Origin: an uncultured Ardenticatenia bacterium | Lineage (GTDB): Bacteria; Chloroflexota; Anaerolineae; Promineifilales; Promineifilaceae | NCBI GenBank assembly: GCA_937858165.1 | Contig: CALLZA010000839.1 | Coordinates: forward strand, 1 to 8,334 | DNA length: 8,334 bases | Direction: 5' to 3' | Shown: in pieces, positions 6,019 through 8,334 of the stretch | Numbering within the stretch: position 1 is the first letter of the stretch | How the letters are laid out: each line of letters opens with the position of its first letter | Notes under the pieces: generated by a model | What the model saw: the letters and a program-made list of their open reading frames with translations, nothing else | Told to the model about the DNA's origin: nothing | Database searches by the model: none | Translations under genes and position numbers: made by a program

Positions 6019-6756
6019 ATGAGTGATTGGCTGTGGATTGCCGGGATGATCGCCGTGGAGTCGGTCTTGCAGGCGCGTAGCCGCACGGTGCAGGTCATCT
6101 ACACCACCCACGACCGCTTTGACAGCCGTCTGGCCCGCATCAACAGGCTGGCCCGCGAGCAGAGCGTGGCCGTTGAGGCGCACGACGCGACGACGCTATC
6201 AGCCGTGACCGGGGATGGGCACGGCGGCATCGTGGCCCAGGTTGGCCCGCGCACCTTATCATCGCTGGACGATCTGGCCCAGGGTGACGCGCCAGTGCTG
6301 TTCATGCTCGACGGAGTGGAAGACCCGTTCAACTTCGGCCAGGCGGTGCGCTCGCTCTACGCTGCGGGCATCGACGGCCTGGTGGTGCGGCGGCGTAACT
6401 GGCTGACGGCCGGCGCGGCGGTTCGCGCCTCGGCCGGGGCGACGGAGTTCATGCCGACGGCCGAGGCCGAGTCGCCGGAGGCGGCGGCCGAGGCGTTGCG
6501 GGCGCGCGGTCTGCGCGTGGCTGTCGCTGCCGAAGATGGGCAGCCGATGAACGAGGTCGACCTGACCGGGCCGCTGCTGCTGGTCATCGGCGGTGAGAAG
6601 CGCGGCGTCACCCGCTCCTTCCAGCGCGCCGCCGATGTGCGCGTCCGTGTCCCCTATGGCCGCCCATTCGCCCACGCCCTGGGCACGACCGGCGCGGCCA
6701 CGGTGTTGGCGTTTGAGGTGATGCGGCAGCGGGTCAGTGGGTCAGTGGGTCAGTAG
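6019..6756 (+). CDS. SpoU/TrmH-family RNA 2'-O-methyltransferase, variant motif III
   Basis: Members of this family methylate the ribose 2'-OH of a tRNA or rRNA nucleotide using S-adenosylmethionine, through a C-terminal trefoil knot. The ATG at 6019 gives 245 aa and has GAGG 4 nt upstream; a TTG at 5998 would add seven residues and almost touch the terminator. The N-terminal part (1-90) is a substrate-binding L30e-like domain ending in the typical HGGIVAQV. Motif I is DGVEDPFNFGQAVR (98-111), with N105 and R111. Motif II is IGGEKRG (190-196), with E193. Motif III reads HALGTTGAATVLAFE (219 on), where the family normally has SLNVS, so the usual Ser and Asn appear replaced by Ala and Gly. The last residues (238-245) are encoded by an 8-bp tandem repeat. 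The exact RNA target is not determinable. Confidence 0.88.
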   Translation: MSDWLWIAGMIAVESVLQARSRTVQVIYTTHDRFDSRLARINRLAREQSVAVEAHDATTLSAVTGDGHGGIVAQVGPRTLSSLDDLAQGDAPVLFMLDGVEDPFNFGQAVRSLYAAGIDGLVVRRRNWLTAGAAVRASAGATEFMPTAEAESPEAAAEALRARGLRVAVAAEDGQPMNEVDLTGPLLLVIGGEKRGVTRSFQRAADVRVRVPYGRPFAHALGTTGAATVLAFEVMRQRVSGSVGQ

Positions 6757-6777
6757 GTAAGTGGTCAGTTGTCAGTG
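6731..6777 (+). repeat. GGGTCAGT tandem repeat overlapping the methyltransferase 3' end
   Basis: Three perfect 8-bp units GGGTCAGT run from 6731 to 6754. Degenerate copies (GGTAAGT, GGTCAGTT, GTCAGTGG) follow to about 6777. The stop codon of the methyltransferase gene (6754-6756) lies at the edge of the perfect units, so the repeat has written the C-terminus of the protein. Confidence 0.85.
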
Positions 6778-6803
6778 GCGGAAGGCGCTCTTTACTCTGA
6801 AGT

Positions 6804-6838
6804 CGTCGCTCGTCACTCGTCACTCGTCACTCGTCACT
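6804..6838 (+). repeat. CGTCACT heptamer tandem repeat upstream of sucC
   Basis: Five 7-bp units lie head to tail: CGTCGCT (6804-6810) and then four perfect CGTCACT copies (6811-6838). The array is separate from the GGGTCAGT array by about 26 nt. Such short tandem words are often variable in copy number and typical of intergenic DNA in some Chloroflexota and cyanobacteria. It lies directly before the sucC promoter area. Confidence 0.88.
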
Positions 6839-6885
6839 TGCCGCGGTAAGATAGTGCTCTGTCATTTGCCAAAAAGGAGAGTGCA
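6839..6885 (+). promoter_or_regulatory. sucC upstream region: weak -10 candidate and strong ribosome-binding site
   Basis: AGGAG at 6875-6879 lies 6 nt before the GTG at 6886 and fixes that start. A -10-like TAAGAT (6847-6852, 4 of 6) follows the heptamer repeats; its -35 position would fall in the repeat array (GTCACT), which is a poor match. The ribosome-binding site is firm and the promoter is tentative. Confidence 0.55.
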
Positions 6886-8043
6886 GTGAATCTACACGAG
6901 TATCAGGCCAAACGGCTGTTCGCGGAACACGGCATCCCCATCCCGCGCGGCGAAGTGGCCTACACACCGGAAGAGGCGCGCCGAATTGCCCAGGACCTGG
7001 GCGGCAAGGTGGTCGTCAAGGCCCAGGTGCTGACCGGCGGCCGGGGCAAGGCGGGTGGCGTCAAGCTGGCGGCCAATCCCAACGAGGCCGAGCAGCGCGC
7101 CGCCGACATCCTGGGGATGAAGATCAAGGGGCTGACGGTCAACAAGGTGCTGGTGGATGAGATGGCCCCCGGCGGCATTGCTCAGGAGCTTTACCTGGCG
7201 GCGCTCATCGACCGCGGCCGGCGGCGGCCGATGATCATGGCCTCGGCCGCGGGCGGCATGGACATCGAGGAAGTGGCCGACAAGACGCCGGATCAGATCC
7301 ATACCGTTCACGTCGATCCTACCCTCGGCGTGCGCGGCTACCAGACGACCTATCTGGCCCAGCGCATGGGCCTGCCGCGCGAACTGTGGCGCGACTTCCA
7401 CAACATTGTTGCCAACCTCTACAACTGCTTTAAGGCCAACGACGCCTCGCTGACCGAGATCAACCCGCTCATCATCACCGGCGAGGGCAAGCTGATGGCC
7501 CTCGACGGCAAGTTCTCGGTCGATGATAACGCCCTCTCGCGCCAGCCACGGCTGGCCGAGATGCGCGACGTGGAAGAGGAGCCGCTGGCCGAGGCCGAGG
7601 CGCGCCGCACGGGCATCACCTTCATCCAGCTCGACGGCAACATCGGCTGCATGGTCAACGGCGCGGGGTTGGCGATGGCGACAATGGACATCACCAAGCT
7701 CTACGGCGGCGAGCCGGCCAACTTCCTCGACATCGGCGGCGGGGCGCGAGCCGACCAGGTGGCGACGGCGCTGCGGCTCATCCTGTCCGACCCCAAGGTC
7801 GAGGCGGTGCTGTTCAACATCTTTGGCGGCATTACCCGCGGCGACGAAGTGGCGCGCGGCATCCTGACCGCGCTGGAGCAGATCGAGACCGACGTGCCGA
7901 TGGTTGTGCGGCTGGCGGGAACGAATGCCGAAGAGGGGCTGGCGCTGCTGGCCGAGGCCGACATGATGACGGCGGCGACGCTGTCGGAAGCGGCGCAAAA
8001 GGCGGTTGCGGCGGCCAACCAGGCCACCGGGAGGGCATCATGA
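6886..8043 (+). CDS. sucC: Succinyl-CoA synthetase, beta subunit (ADP-forming type)
   Basis: With the alpha subunit this enzyme converts succinyl-CoA, phosphate and ADP/GDP to succinate, CoA and ATP/GTP, the substrate-level phosphorylation step of the TCA cycle, in the cytoplasm. The 385-aa length is normal. It begins [20 protein letters not shown] and has an ATP-grasp domain with [10 protein letters not shown] at 51-60 and LTEINPLI in the central region. The CoA-ligase domain shows [18 protein letters not shown], then [10 protein letters not shown] (278-287) and the phosphate-site [11 protein letters not shown] (311-321). The nucleotide preference (ADP or GDP) cannot be settled by eye. The GTG start has a strong ribosome-binding site. 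Its TGA overlaps the sucD ATG as ATGA, so the two subunits are translationally coupled. Confidence 0.98.
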   Translation: MNLHEYQAKRLFAEHGIPIPRGEVAYTPEEARRIAQDLGGKVVVKAQVLTGGRGKAGGVKLAANPNEAEQRAADILGMKIKGLTVNKVLVDEMAPGGIAQELYLAALIDRGRRRPMIMASAAGGMDIEEVADKTPDQIHTVHVDPTLGVRGYQTTYLAQRMGLPRELWRDFHNIVANLYNCFKANDASLTEINPLIITGEGKLMALDGKFSVDDNALSRQPRLAEMRDVEEEPLAEAEARRTGITFIQLDGNIGCMVNGAGLAMATMDITKLYGGEPANFLDIGGGARADQVATALRLILSDPKVEAVLFNIFGGITRGDEVARGILTALEQIETDVPMVVRLAGTNAEEGLALLAEADMMTAATLSEAAQKAVAAANQATGRAS

Positions 8044-8180
8044 GCATTCTCGTTGACAAGAACACCCGCCTTCTCGTCCAGGGCATCACCGGGCGCGAGG
8101 GCACGTTTCACACCAACCAGATGATCGCCTTCGGCACCAACGTCGTCGGCGGCGTTGTGCCCGGCAAGGGGGGCCAGACG
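8040..8180 (+). CDS. sucD: Succinyl-CoA synthetase, alpha subunit, partial (3' end lost at adapter)
   Basis: Only the first 47 codons are present. [18 protein letters not shown] followed by [20 protein letters not shown] and VVPGKGGQT matches the N-terminal CoA-binding Rossmann domain of SucD, including the glycine-rich QGITGREG loop and H24. The family length is about 290 aa. The reading frame continues to a stop at 8222, but residues after T47 ([13 protein letters not shown]) are translated Nextera adapter. That peptide is a known contaminant of protein databases, so it must not be annotated as part of SucD. The gene is truncated by library and assembly ends, not by mutation. Confidence 0.97.
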
Positions 8181-8246
8181 CTGTCTCTTATACACATCTC
8201 CGAGCCCACGAGACCGTACTAGATCTCGTATGCCGTCTTCTGCTTG
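8181..8246 (+). other. Untrimmed Nextera read 2 adapter, i7 index and P7 (artefact)
   Basis: Bases 8181-8199 are the Tn5 mosaic end CTGTCTCTTATACACATCT, and 8200-8214 are CCGAGCCCACGAGAC. Bases 8215-8222 are the i7 index CGTACTAG, which I recognise as Nextera N702, and 8223-8246 are the P7 sequence ending GCCGTCTTCTGCTTG. I see no mismatch to the standard adapter. This ends the organism sequence at 8180. Confidence 0.98.
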
Positions 8247-8334
8247 AAAAAAAACAAAACAACATGTCGGAACTACATACACTACACAATCTCGATGAAC
8301 ACAGTATCACAAAGTATCTCGAGAACGATGTGAC
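8247..8334. other. Poly-A and base-calling noise beyond P7
   Basis: Eight A's follow the P7 end directly, then A/C-rich and apparently random sequence of lower GC than the genome. This is the usual output of cycles run past the end of the library molecule. Nothing biological should be read from it. Confidence 0.93.

Noticed and set aside
6804..6838. Heptamer array considered as a CRISPR-like repeat
   Set aside because: Units are 7 bp, adjacent and without spacers; it is a simple tandem repeat.
6892..7998. Minus-strand open frame of 368 codons
   Set aside because: It is antisense to sucC, whose protein is unmistakable, and the translated product is His/Arg/Gln-rich without family features.
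74..8199. 19-bp inverted terminal repeats at 74-92 and 8181-8199 that look like the ends of a composite Tn5-like transposon
   Set aside because: They are the mosaic ends used in Nextera tagmentation and are joined to P5/P7 and index sequences, so they are library adapters and not a mobile element.
7701..8282. Minus-strand open frame of 193 codons across the contig end
   Set aside because: Its first part is translated adapter ([17 protein letters not shown]) and the rest is the antisense of sucC/sucD; there is no independent coding evidence.
8247..8334. AT-rich tail considered as real intergenic DNA
   Set aside because: It lies beyond the P7 end of the adapter and begins with poly-A, the signature of read-through noise.

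Overview
The window is one assembled contig from a GC-rich bacterium, most likely a member of the Chloroflexota (Anaerolineae-like). The evidence for this is indirect. Coding GC is high. Two secreted or anchored proteins carry long Thr/Pro/Ala linkers of the TPTPT type. A SurA/PpiC-type foldase has such a linker inside its chaperone domain. The gaps between genes hold short-word repeats of a kind I associate with that phylum. No 16S gene or other decisive marker is present.

Both ends are artefacts. Bases 1-92 are an untrimmed Illumina P5/Nextera read-through (i5 TAGATCGC). Bases 8181-8334 are the Nextera i7/P7 read-through (i7 CGTACTAG) followed by poly-A and noise. Organism sequence is therefore about 93-8180, and the last gene (sucD) is cut by the adapter rather than by biology.

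Layout: (1) 194-1567 (+) radA, for DNA repair and recombination. (2) 1667-3316 (-) a secreted, C-terminally anchored GH99/GH71-like glycosidase with a LysM domain, convergent with radA; the gap holds a 10-bp tandem repeat within a large inverted repeat. (3) 3317-3511, a divergent promoter region: a TATAAT box 8 nt before the glycosidase ATG, and a promoter plus structured leader for the ribosomal operon. (4) 3512-4417 (+) rpsF-ssb-rpsR, the classic S6-SSB-S18 cluster, followed after 24 nt by a membrane-anchored SurA/PpiC-like foldase (4442-5842) where rplI is often found. (5) 5843-6018, an imperfect 27-bp inverted repeat and then a strong intrinsic terminator. (6) 6019-6756 (+) a SpoU/TrmH-family RNA 2'-O-methyltransferase with an unusual motif III. 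(7) 6757-6885, two families of 7-8 bp tandem repeats. (8) 6886-8180 (+) sucC and the start of sucD (ATGA overlap), succinyl-CoA synthetase of the TCA cycle.

Most of the window is housekeeping: repair, translation, envelope protein folding, rRNA/tRNA modification and central metabolism. I see no CRISPR array, transposase, phage gene, defence system or RNA gene. I do not find a convincing undescribed multi-gene system. The points most worth a second look are the S6:S18-type leader, the apparently leaderless promoters, the SpoU motif III change, the glycosidase-LysM-anchor fusion, and the repeats that fill the gaps. The adapter ends must be removed before any of this is used.
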